Of a stretch of 41,754 bases of DNA, positions 15,922-23,072 are shown in pieces. This DNA comes from Chromatiales bacterium. GTDB taxonomy: Bacteria > Pseudomonadota > Gammaproteobacteria > Thiohalomonadales > Thiohalomonadaceae. Both the position numbers and the translations under genes were made by a program. Location: the NCBI GenBank assembly GCA_029879245.1, contig JAOUQQ010000010.1, positions 1 to 41,754 on the forward strand. Reading direction: 5' to 3'. Below the pieces are notes generated by a model. The model saw nothing but the letters and a program-made list of their open reading frames with translations. It ran no database searches and was not told where the DNA came from. Each line of letters opens with the position of its first letter. Positions within the stretch are counted from its first letter, which is position 1.

Positions 15922-15964
15922 GCTCCCGCTCTACTTATGTGAATACATCGGTGGGCTGGGGAGC
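15922..15964 (+). promoter_or_regulatory. Possible structured leader upstream of nhaD
   Basis: In the 114-base gap before nhaD, GCTCCC (15922-15927) can pair with GGGAGC (15959-15964), enclosing a second hairpin ATGT-GAAT-ACAT (15937-15948). Na+ antiporter genes are in some bacteria preceded by Na+- or proton-linked leader RNAs, so this could be a cis-regulatory RNA or simply a weak attenuator-like fold. I could not match it to a known riboswitch consensus. Confidence 0.3.
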
Positions 15965-16013
15965 TGTTGCCTGATGAAACGTTCATACACTCTATTAACG
16001 AGAGAAACAATTG

Positions 16014-17435
16014 ATGAAAAATATCGTAGCAACTCTTGTAGCGCTGCTTATACCGATGCTGCTCCCTACTGTCGCGATAGCAAGTAGCGGTGCAGGGCAC
16101 GAAACTCTGGATATGACGACCAGTAGTGTCGGATACGCTGCTATCGCCATATTTGTCCTGGCCTATATTCTGGTGATGGCGGAAGAGTTCACCCACTTGC
16201 GCAAGTCGAAGCCGGTGATCATCGCTGCCGGTATCATCTGGGCGATGATCGGCGCGGTCTATATGAGCCACGGTATGTCTCATGAGGCGGAGGTGGCGGT
16301 ACGCCACAATCTGCTCGAGTATGCAGAGCTGATGTTGTTCCTGCTGGTGGCGATGACCTACATCAACGCCATGGAGGAGCGCTCGGTATTCGATGCGCTG
16401 CGCTCCTGGTTGATCCAGAAGGGCTTCGGTTTTCGCAAACTGTTCTGGATGACCGGTTTCCTCGCCTTCTTTATCTCGCCGGTGGCCGATAACCTGACTA
16501 CCGCTCTGCTGATGTGCGCTGTTGTGCTGGCGGTAGGTGGTGACAACAGCCGATTTGTTACCCTGGCCTGTATCAACATCGTGGTCGGTGCCAACGCCGG
16601 TGGCGCTTTCAGTCCCTTCGGCGACATCACCACACTGATGGTATGGCAGAAGGGTATCGTCGACTTCTGGGGTTTCTTCGCCCTGTTTATCCCCTCGCTG
16701 GTCAACTTCGTGGTACCGGCGGCAATCATGCATTTTGCAATCCCCAACGAGCAGCCCACCGCTGGTGGTGACGCGGTGAGCATGAAGCGTGGTGCTAAGC
16801 GCATCATCGCACTGTTCCTGCTGACCATCGCTACCGCCGTCTCCTACCACAACTTCCTCGGCCTGCCGCCGGTGATTGGTATGCTGACAGGCCTCGGCTA
16901 TCTCAAGCTGTTCGGCTTCTTCCTCAAGAAGACCGCAAGACGTGATGAGAGCGCAGAGGATGTAGAGCACGAGGGACAGATGGGTGACGTGGTGCCCTTC
17001 GATATCTTCAACAAGATAGCGCGTGCCGAGTGGGATACCCTTTTCTTCTTCTACGGGGTGGTGCTCTGCGTCGGTGGCCTCGGTTTTCTCGGTTACCTCG
17101 CCCTGGTCTCAGATGTGATGTACAACTCCTGGGGTGCTACCAACGCCAACATTACGGTCGGCATCCTCTCCGCCATCGTCGACAACATTCCTGTAATGTT
17201 TGCCGTCCTTACCATGAACCCCGAGATGTCTCAGGGGCAGTGGTTACTGGTTACCCTAACTGCTGGCGTTGGTGGATCACTGCTCTCCATCGGTTCTGCG
17301 GCAGGTGTCGCTCTGATGGGACAGGCTAGAGGCAAGTACACCTTCTTTGGACACCTCAAGTGGTCGCCAGCGATCGCCGCCGGGTATGTGGCGAGCATCG
17401 CGGTCCATTTCTGGATTAATGCACACCTGTTCTGA
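16014..17435 (+). CDS. nhaD: NhaD-type Na+/H+ antiporter
   Basis: 473 residues. An N-terminal signal-like helix (MKNIVATLVALLIPMLLPTVAIAS) is followed by about twelve membrane segments. NhaD hallmarks are present: FISPVADNLTTALLM, NIVVGANAGGAFSPFGDITTLM and the second-half counterpart GILSAIVDNIPVMFAVLTM with GGSLLSIGSAAGVALMG. Known role: exports Na+ or Li+ in exchange for protons, mainly at alkaline pH and in halophiles. ATG 16014 is chosen over the TTG at 16011. It follows the SLC13 transporter by 114 bases on the same strand and ends in a strong terminator. Confidence 0.95.
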   Translation: MKNIVATLVALLIPMLLPTVAIASSGAGHETLDMTTSSVGYAAIAIFVLAYILVMAEEFTHLRKSKPVIIAAGIIWAMIGAVYMSHGMSHEAEVAVRHNLLEYAELMLFLLVAMTYINAMEERSVFDALRSWLIQKGFGFRKLFWMTGFLAFFISPVADNLTTALLMCAVVLAVGGDNSRFVTLACINIVVGANAGGAFSPFGDITTLMVWQKGIVDFWGFFALFIPSLVNFVVPAAIMHFAIPNEQPTAGGDAVSMKRGAKRIIALFLLTIATAVSYHNFLGLPPVIGMLTGLGYLKLFGFFLKKTARRDESAEDVEHEGQMGDVVPFDIFNKIARAEWDTLFFFYGVVLCVGGLGFLGYLALVSDVMYNSWGATNANITVGILSAIVDNIPVMFAVLTMNPEMSQGQWLLVTLTAGVGGSLLSIGSAAGVALMGQARGKYTFFGHLKWSPAIAAGYVASIAVHFWINAHLF

Positions 17436-17451
17436 GGGGATGATTTTCAGG

Positions 17452-17483
17452 AAAAGAGGTCGACTTAGTCGACCTCTTTTTTT
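17452..17483 (+). terminator. Strong intrinsic terminator after nhaD
   Basis: A perfect 13-bp stem (AAAAGAGGTCGAC / GTCGACCTCTTTT) with a TTA loop runs into an unbroken T-run, 16 bases past the nhaD stop. The A-run on the left means it can also act on the minus strand for the holin gene ending at 17489, six bases away. Confidence 0.93.
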
Positions 17484-17488
17484 GTTAT

Positions 17489-17953
17489 TCAGCCCACGGC
17501 ATCGTCGCTGCCAGCTCTTTTTGACTGGCTGACAGTGGTTGCGACCTTTTCGACTGAACGACCTACCACATACCCCCCAAGGCCAATCTGGATGAGATTA
17601 AATAGCTGCTTCTCGACATCTTTGAATGCAGCTTCATCACTGGGTTGAATCCAGCCAAGAAATCTTCCCACGATAAGAGAGACGAAAACCAGCATGGTGA
17701 TTGGACGCCAGTTTCGTGCAAGCCATGATGAGCTGGCGGCCTCTGCCTTGATGATATCTGACTGTAGTCTGTCAAGTTGTGACTGGTAGTCAATCATCTT
17801 CATGGTGACTTGGGACTGAATCTCATGAAGCTCTTTTTTTAGTTCCAGCCTTTTATTCTCCAGTGTCATCTTTTCTTCATCACTGGTGTGTAGATCGTCA
17901 ATGAGATCTGTCGCCGGCCTGAATATTCCACTGACAAAGTCGAGTATACCCAT
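17489..17953 (-). CDS. GTA/phage-type holin (3TM holin family)
   Basis: 154 residues. The N-terminal half is a charged helix, likely coiled coil (about 22-72). Hydrophobic segments follow, SSWLARNWRPITMLVFVSLIV with GRFLGWI, and FNLIQIGLGGYVVGRSV. The ARNWRPITML motif is the hallmark of the GTA_holin_3TM family (PF11351), found in gene transfer agents and prophages, where it forms membrane holes to release the muralytic enzyme. It lies 19 bases after the endolysin gene, behind GAGAGGATC. Base composition is more AT-rich than the flanking nhaD and lpdA. No capsid, tail or integrase genes accompany the pair. Confidence 0.82.
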   Translation of the reverse strand: MGILDFVSGIFRPATDLIDDLHTSDEEKMTLENKRLELKKELHEIQSQVTMKMIDYQSQLDRLQSDIIKAEAASSSWLARNWRPITMLVFVSLIVGRFLGWIQPSDEAAFKDVEKQLFNLIQIGLGGYVVGRSVEKVATTVSQSKRAGSDDAVG

Positions 17954-17972
17954 TATTGATCCTCTCTAATTG

Positions 17973-19319
17973 CTAGCTGCGTATTTTGTTGAATGCGTCG
18001 TAGTGCTCTTTTATCCATTTTCCATATTTCTCCTTCTGACCTGGGCCGTTGTAGTAACTGGCGAATTTTGTAAAGTCTTTGTTGCGTAATGCATTTAGCA
18101 TGGCTGGGTTAAGGAACTCGAACAGCCCAAGAATATGGTAGCGAATATCCTGATTAAATCTTTCAAACATATCCTGCACCGTTTCATATCCCAGTTTCTT
18201 GTGGTGAAATCCCATGATTTGTGGTGCTCCCATACTGATGGATAGCAGGGCTGAGGTGTCATCTAACGTTCGGGCAAACTCCAGTACCTGCCACTCACGC
18301 TGCTGGTTACCATGAAACTTTATCCACTCCATGTCACCGGCATTGCGCCACTGGTGTCCCAGCCACGGTTTACCGGAGAGGTTGAGGGAAAAGTGTTGTT
18401 TGAATTTTTCTGAATGATCTTTGCCCCAGTATTTCCAGAATTTGTGATTTTCAAAACGGATGATCTGCCGCCCCTGATTCTCACGCAGAAAACCATTCCC
18501 GGAACTTTCGACACAGAGTACGGCAATGATGCATGCCGTTTCAATATTATGTACTCCTGCCAGTTGCTGCAGGAGACCACCATACCTGTTCCAGGTCAGG
18601 GCGACGCTGAGCGATCTGCCAGAGCGATCAGTATCTAACAGCTCTGCTGGGGCGAGAGGCGTTGAATCGATATTGATGAGGCTATCCTCTTCTTCAGACG
18701 ACAGATCTGAATGGGGGATTAGCCTGCTATCGTCATTCTCATCAAGTCTAATATATTTTGCCGCGACAAAGGCTGAGAGGTCATTAAAGATAATTTCATA
18801 CCAGTTACCGTGTGTACTGCGCACCGTGATTTTCTCACCCAGGCTTAAGCTGCCAATAACTTTTGCTCGATGGGTGGCTGCCGAGCGGACATTCAAAGCC
18901 ATTGCGTTAACGGTGCCCTGGGTCACAGTGGACGATGCGGTGATCTCAACATGGCTACCGCTGATATAGCCGCTTTTCTGGTTGAAGTTAATCTCTAGCC
19001 AACCACCGTGTTGTGCGGCGACAGTTACTCGTGAGCCCCGGCGTAACTGTCCGATAACACTGCCACTCATTCCGGGTTCGTCACGCACATTGAGTATTTG
19101 CGGTTTGACCCGAGCGGTGAGAGGTCCAGGTTCGGCTATCGGGTCGATGTAGCGGCGCGAGGCAAAGGCGCGTTTGCCTATGTAATCGATCTCATACCAC
19201 TCATCATTTTCGCCAACTATCCCGACTACTGCATCCTGCAGAAGGATGCCGATCGGACTGGCATCAATGCCAGGCCCTGCGCGTACATTGAGTTTGGCGA
19301 CAGATACTTTTCCCTGCAT
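17973..19319 (-). CDS. Endolysin-like protein: three bacterial SH3 domains plus N-acetylmuramidase
   Basis: 448 residues from ATG 19319, with GAGGAG five bases upstream; an in-frame GTG at 19331 is less likely. Three bacterial SH3 repeats fill about 1-60, 65-128 and 133-192, each with a LNVR-type strand and a W-x-E/I-x-YISGxHV-type end. An acidic linker (about 195-230) leads to a C-terminal N-acetylmuramidase domain (DUF3380/PF11860, about 245-448) with the probable catalytic Glu271 in AVLCVESSGNGF, plus MGAPQIMGFHH and FASYYNGPGQ. It should cut the peptidoglycan glycan backbone. No signal peptide, so release would depend on the holin encoded 19 bases downstream. Confidence 0.88.
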   Translation of the reverse strand: MQGKVSVAKLNVRAGPGIDASPIGILLQDAVVGIVGENDEWYEIDYIGKRAFASRRYIDPIAEPGPLTARVKPQILNVRDEPGMSGSVIGQLRRGSRVTVAAQHGGWLEINFNQKSGYISGSHVEITASSTVTQGTVNAMALNVRSAATHRAKVIGSLSLGEKITVRSTHGNWYEIIFNDLSAFVAAKYIRLDENDDSRLIPHSDLSSEEEDSLINIDSTPLAPAELLDTDRSGRSLSVALTWNRYGGLLQQLAGVHNIETACIIAVLCVESSGNGFLRENQGRQIIRFENHKFWKYWGKDHSEKFKQHFSLNLSGKPWLGHQWRNAGDMEWIKFHGNQQREWQVLEFARTLDDTSALLSISMGAPQIMGFHHKKLGYETVQDMFERFNQDIRYHILGLFEFLNPAMLNALRNKDFTKFASYYNGPGQKEKYGKWIKEHYDAFNKIRS

Positions 19320-19638
19320 ATCACTCCTCACCGATTGTTAGAATTGTATTACGCGTGTGGAAATCAGTTGTTATGACCGACTTAAGTACCACCGAATGTG
19401 GTTGTGCTACGTGGGCCGTTCGAATGGGGATATTGTCGTGATTCTCTGATATCCATATGGGGAACGTTCCCTGCAAGTGGTTAGATAGAGATTAGTACAC
19501 AGTCGATTTAGTGTAAAGTGATCGATACGACCGCTATTTCAATAAATAATACAGGTATCGGTCACGCGATTGATTCCTTTGTTGTATCCTTCAAACGCGA
19601 TAGAATAGTGGTCATCATTAGCATTAGATGGATTTGCG
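19320..19638. other. Intergenic region between the endolysin and the gene at 19639, with adjoining palindromes
   Basis: No gene is supported in these 319 bases. CCATATGG (19453-19460) abuts the perfect 12-bp palindrome GGGAACGTTCCC (19460-19471). These are candidate operator sites for one or both divergent genes. No LexA box (CTGT-N8-ACAG) was seen. The endolysin's ribosome binding site is at 19324-19329. Upstream of 19639 the region is AT-rich and could hold a promoter, but no clear -35/-10 pair stood out. Confidence 0.55.
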
Positions 19639-19917
19639 ATGAAACCAAAAACTGAAGTCGTCATGGGTGATATGATCCGCCAGATCAGGGAGAGATTTCC
19701 GTTCGATATGAGCGAGGAGGAGATGTGTGGCGACAGCTGCAGTTATGGCTGCCCGAGAAACCTGCTGGAATATATGCATGCCGAGATCAGTGACTGGGAG
19801 CAACGTATGCAGCAGGGGGAGATCCCCAATTTCGGTGACATTCAGAAATTCTCAAAGAGTGGCAGAATGATCTATCGGGTGCTGGAGAAGAATCAGTTGA
19901 TTAAGAAAGAGGACTGA
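19639..19917 (+). CDS. Small Cys-motif protein, unknown function
   Basis: 92 residues, no signal peptide, no membrane segment. A compact four-residue-spaced cysteine patch, CGDSCSYGCPRNLLEYM (about 30-46), could bind a metal or Fe-S centre. The rest is charged and helical. The ATG at 19639 lacks a strong ribosome binding site. A terminator follows 22 bases after its stop, so it is a monocistronic gene. I do not recognise the family; the cysteine pattern is the only functional clue. Confidence 0.68.
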   Translation: MKPKTEVVMGDMIRQIRERFPFDMSEEEMCGDSCSYGCPRNLLEYMHAEISDWEQRMQQGEIPNFGDIQKFSKSGRMIYRVLEKNQLIKKED

Positions 19918-19938
19918 CTCTTTTGTGTACCTGAACAT

Positions 19939-19969
19939 AAAAAAACCGGCTAGATAGCCGGTTTTTTTA
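19939..19969. terminator. Bidirectional intrinsic terminator between the 19639 gene and lpdA
   Basis: CCGGCTA/TAGCCGG (19946-19952 / 19955-19961) is flanked by seven A on the left and seven T on the right, so the stem works for both convergent transcripts: the small gene on the plus strand and the PDH operon on the minus strand. Confidence 0.92.
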
Positions 19970-19987
19970 TTATGGCGGTGTAAAAAC

Positions 19988-21754
19988 TTACTTCTTCTTT
20001 GGCGCGTAAATGTCAGTACAGGTTCCTTCTGCTACCTCTGCGGCAAAGTTGAAGGTCTCTGACAGGGTAGGGTGCGGATGAATAGTTAGCGCAATATCCT
20101 CGATGTCGGCACCCATCTCCAGCGCCAGTACCGCCTCGGCAACCAACTCGCCGGCATTGGGGCCACACATGGCGGCACCGATAAGGCGGTGATTCTCGTC
20201 GAAGATCACCTTAGTCATCCCCTCATCACGCCCCAGCGAGAGAGAGCGGCCTGATGCAGCCCAGGGGAAGACACCCTTCTCATAGGCGATGCCCTCACTC
20301 TTGCACTGCTCCTCGGTCTTGCCCATCCACGCCACCTCCGGATCGGTGTAGGCAACGGATGGGATGGTCTTGGCATCGAAGAACGATTTGTGGCCGGAGA
20401 TATTTTCAGCGGCCACCTTGCCCTCATGGGTCGCCTTATGGGCCAGCATCGGCTGGCCGACGATGTCACCGATGGCGTAGATGTGTGGCACATTGGTGTG
20501 CATCTGTTTGTCGACCTCTATGAAGCCCCAGTCGTTGACGGTAACGCCCGCCTTCTCCGCATCAATCAGTTTACCGTTGGGTGAACGGCCGATGGCGACC
20601 AGTACGCGGTCGAAAGTATCTTCCTCTGGTGCACCCTTGCCCTCGAATTTACAGACCAAACCCTTCTTTGAGGGTTCGATAGCGGTGACTTTGGTGTTGA
20701 GGAAGATATTTTCGTACTTCTTCTTGATGCGACGCTCCAGCGAGCGCACCACATCGCGGTCGGCACCGGGGATGAGACCCGGTGATAGCTCGACGACCGT
20801 TACCTTTGAACCCAGTGCATCGTAAACAGTGGCCATCTCCAGTCCAATGATGCCGCCGCCGACCACCAGAAGGCGTTTCGGTACCTCTTCGATCTCCAGC
20901 GCATCGGTGGAGTCCATCACACGCGGGTCGTCCCACGGGATGAAGGGGAGTTTGGTGACGCGTGAACCGGCGGCGATGATGCAGTTTTCAAAACCGATGA
21001 CACTCTTGCTGCCATCCTCGGCCTCAACCTCAATGGTGTTGGCTGAGGTAAACTTGCCGTAGCCGTGTACGATCTCGACCTTACGCTGTTTCGCTAGCCC
21101 CTTGAGACCACCGGTCAGTTTGTTGATGACGCTGTTTTTGTGCTCTCGCAGCTGATTGATGTCGATCTTCGGTTTACCGAAGGTCACACCAATGTGTTCA
21201 AACTCCTCCGCTTCGTTGATCACCTGGGCCGTATGGAGTAGTGCCTTGGAGGGGATACAGCCGACGTTAAGACAGACCCCACCGATGTTCTGGTAGCGTT
21301 CGATAAGGATCACATTCTGACCCAGATCGGCGGCGCGGAAGGCGGCGGTGTAACCACCGGGGCCGGAGCCCAGCACCACGGTCTGGGCCGACTTGTCGAC
21401 AGCGCCGCTGTAGCTGGCGGCCTGTGGAGCGGGAGTCGCTGGCTTCTCTTCTGCAACAGGCGCAGCAGCCTCTTCCTTCTTTTCTTCAGCCGGAGATGCC
21501 GCCGCAGCTTCCGCGCCTGCCTCCAGCATCAGAATGGCAGAACCCTCGGAGACCTTGTCGCCGAGAGAGAGCAGTATCTCTTTGACCACACCACCCTGCG
21601 GTGCGGGGATCTCCATCGCCGCCTTGTCGGATTCGACGGAGATGAGGGAGTCCTCTGCGGCGATGGTGTCACCGATACTGACCAGGATCTCAATCACCTC
21701 CACATCGGCAAAATCGCCAATATCGGGTACCTTGATTTCGATTACATTGCTCAT
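19988..21754 (-). CDS. lpdA: Dihydrolipoyl dehydrogenase (E3) with N-terminal lipoyl domain
   Basis: 588 residues, about 110 longer than E. coli Lpd because of an added lipoyl domain (1-80, lipoyl-lysine Lys44 in VESDKAAME) and an Ala/Pro/Glu linker (about 80-120). FAD-binding VVLGSGPGGYTAAF follows, then the redox disulfide Cys161/Cys166 in GGVCLNVGCIPSK, the NAD domain (VVGGGIIGLEMATVY), and the catalytic HPHPTLSE near 559-566. It reoxidises dihydrolipoyl groups with NAD+ in the pyruvate dehydrogenase complex. Last gene of aceE-aceF-lpdA, 10 bases after aceF, before a terminator. Confidence 0.95.
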   Translation of the reverse strand: MSNVIEIKVPDIGDFADVEVIEILVSIGDTIAAEDSLISVESDKAAMEIPAPQGGVVKEILLSLGDKVSEGSAILMLEAGAEAAAASPAEEKKEEAAAPVAEEKPATPAPQAASYSGAVDKSAQTVVLGSGPGGYTAAFRAADLGQNVILIERYQNIGGVCLNVGCIPSKALLHTAQVINEAEEFEHIGVTFGKPKIDINQLREHKNSVINKLTGGLKGLAKQRKVEIVHGYGKFTSANTIEVEAEDGSKSVIGFENCIIAAGSRVTKLPFIPWDDPRVMDSTDALEIEEVPKRLLVVGGGIIGLEMATVYDALGSKVTVVELSPGLIPGADRDVVRSLERRIKKKYENIFLNTKVTAIEPSKKGLVCKFEGKGAPEEDTFDRVLVAIGRSPNGKLIDAEKAGVTVNDWGFIEVDKQMHTNVPHIYAIGDIVGQPMLAHKATHEGKVAAENISGHKSFFDAKTIPSVAYTDPEVAWMGKTEEQCKSEGIAYEKGVFPWAASGRSLSLGRDEGMTKVIFDENHRLIGAAMCGPNAGELVAEAVLALEMGADIEDIALTIHPHPTLSETFNFAAEVAEGTCTDIYAPKKK

Positions 21755-21764
21755 CGTCTGCCCC

Positions 21765-23057
21765 CTATAGCATCAGGCGGCGTGTATCGGATAACACGCG
21801 GCTCAGGAAGGTGGTAAAGCGGGCTCCATCGGCACCATCGATCACGCGATGGTCATAGGAGAGCGACAGCGGCAGCATCATGCGTGGCTCGAACTCCTTG
21901 CCGTTCCACACCGGTTGCATCTTGGAGCGTGAGACGCCGAGGATGGCGACCTCGGGGGCATTCACGATGGGGGTGAATTTGGTGCCACCGATACCACCCA
22001 GACTGGAGATGGTGAAACAGCCGCCCTGCATGTCGGAGGGTTTGAGTTTCTTGTCGCGTGCCTTGATGCTGATCTCGCCAAGTTCAACGGCCAGATCGAC
22101 CAGCGATTTACGGTCCACATCGCGTACCACCGGCACCACCAGACCATCGGGGGTATCTACCGCGATGCCGATGTTGTAGTAGCCCTTCATGATCAGATTC
22201 TCGCCGGTGACATCCAGCGAGGAGTTGAAGCGCGGATACTGCTTCAGTGCGGAGACCACCGCCTTCATCATGAAGACCAGCGGGGTGATACGGATCCCCT
22301 GATCGCGGTATTCGGCTGCCAGCTCCTTGCGGAAGGCATCCATATCGGTAATGTCGGCCTCGTCGAACTGGGTCACGTGCGGAATGGTTACCCAGTTACG
22401 GTGCAGGAACTCACCGGTAAGCTTGTTAATCTTGGTCAGGGCTTTGCTCTCAACGGCTCCCCACTGGCTGAAATCGATCTCGGGCATCGGTGCCACACCA
22501 AGGCCACCACCGGCAGGCTGGGCCAGGACACGCTTGACGAAGTTCTGCACGTCCTCTTTGGTGATGCGTCCCTTGCGGCCTGAACCGTCCACCTTTCCCA
22601 GATCTACCCCCAGCTCACGGGCGAACTTGCGGATCGCCGGTGAGGCGTAGGCCTTGGAGAAGCTCACCTCATCGATGTGGGCGGTGGGCGACTGGCGAAC
22701 GGGTGTCGGGGCAGCTCTGGGTGGCGCTGTTACGGGTGCCGGTGCCGCTGTGGGCTCCTCTTTTGCAGCTACAGGCTCCGGTTCAGCCGCCGCAGCAGGG
22801 ACCGCCTCGGCGGTAGCGCCTTCGGCAGGCTCGAGGATCAGCAGCAGGCTCCCCTCGGAGACGGTATCACCGACCTTGATCTTCAGCTCTTTAATGACAC
22901 CGCCCTCGGGAGCGGGGATCTCCATCGCCGCCTTTTCCGATTCAACGGTGATCAGTGAGTCTTCGGCATTGATGGTGTCGCCGACGCTAACCAAAACCTC
23001 GATAACTTCTACGTCGGAGAAGTCGCCAATATCGGGAACAAAAATCTCTTTTGCCAT
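21765..23057 (-). CDS. aceF: Dihydrolipoyl acetyltransferase (E2) of pyruvate dehydrogenase
   Basis: 430 residues with one lipoyl domain (1-78, lipoyl-lysine Lys42 in VESEKAAME), so shorter than the three-lipoyl E. coli E2. An Ala/Pro/Glu-rich hinge (about 80-125) follows, then the peripheral subunit-binding domain (about 135-180, [19 protein letters not shown]) and the catalytic core with [13 protein letters not shown] (His403, Asp407). It transfers acetyl from lipoyl to CoA and forms the complex core. The lipoyl domain is nearly the same as the one fused to E3. Fifteen bases separate it from aceE. Confidence 0.96.
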   Translation of the reverse strand: MAKEIFVPDIGDFSDVEVIEVLVSVGDTINAEDSLITVESEKAAMEIPAPEGGVIKELKIKVGDTVSEGSLLLILEPAEGATAEAVPAAAAEPEPVAAKEEPTAAPAPVTAPPRAAPTPVRQSPTAHIDEVSFSKAYASPAIRKFARELGVDLGKVDGSGRKGRITKEDVQNFVKRVLAQPAGGGLGVAPMPEIDFSQWGAVESKALTKINKLTGEFLHRNWVTIPHVTQFDEADITDMDAFRKELAAEYRDQGIRITPLVFMMKAVVSALKQYPRFNSSLDVTGENLIMKGYYNIGIAVDTPDGLVVPVVRDVDRKSLVDLAVELGEISIKARDKKLKPSDMQGGCFTISSLGGIGGTKFTPIVNAPEVAILGVSRSKMQPVWNGKEFEPRMMLPLSLSYDHRVIDGADGARFTTFLSRVLSDTRRLML

Positions 23058-23072
23058 GGTCGTTACTCCCCC

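Noticed and set aside
15855-16970. A 371-codon open frame antisense to nhaD
   Set aside because: It is the complement of the clear nhaD gene, rich in His/Gln/Asp, with no ribosome binding site or family resemblance.
17489-19319. Part of a complete prophage
   Set aside because: No other phage gene, attachment repeat or integrase is present in the flanks; both neighbours are host genes.
19320-19460. LexA box controlling the lysis cassette
   Set aside because: No CTGT-N8-ACAG match was found upstream of the endolysin.
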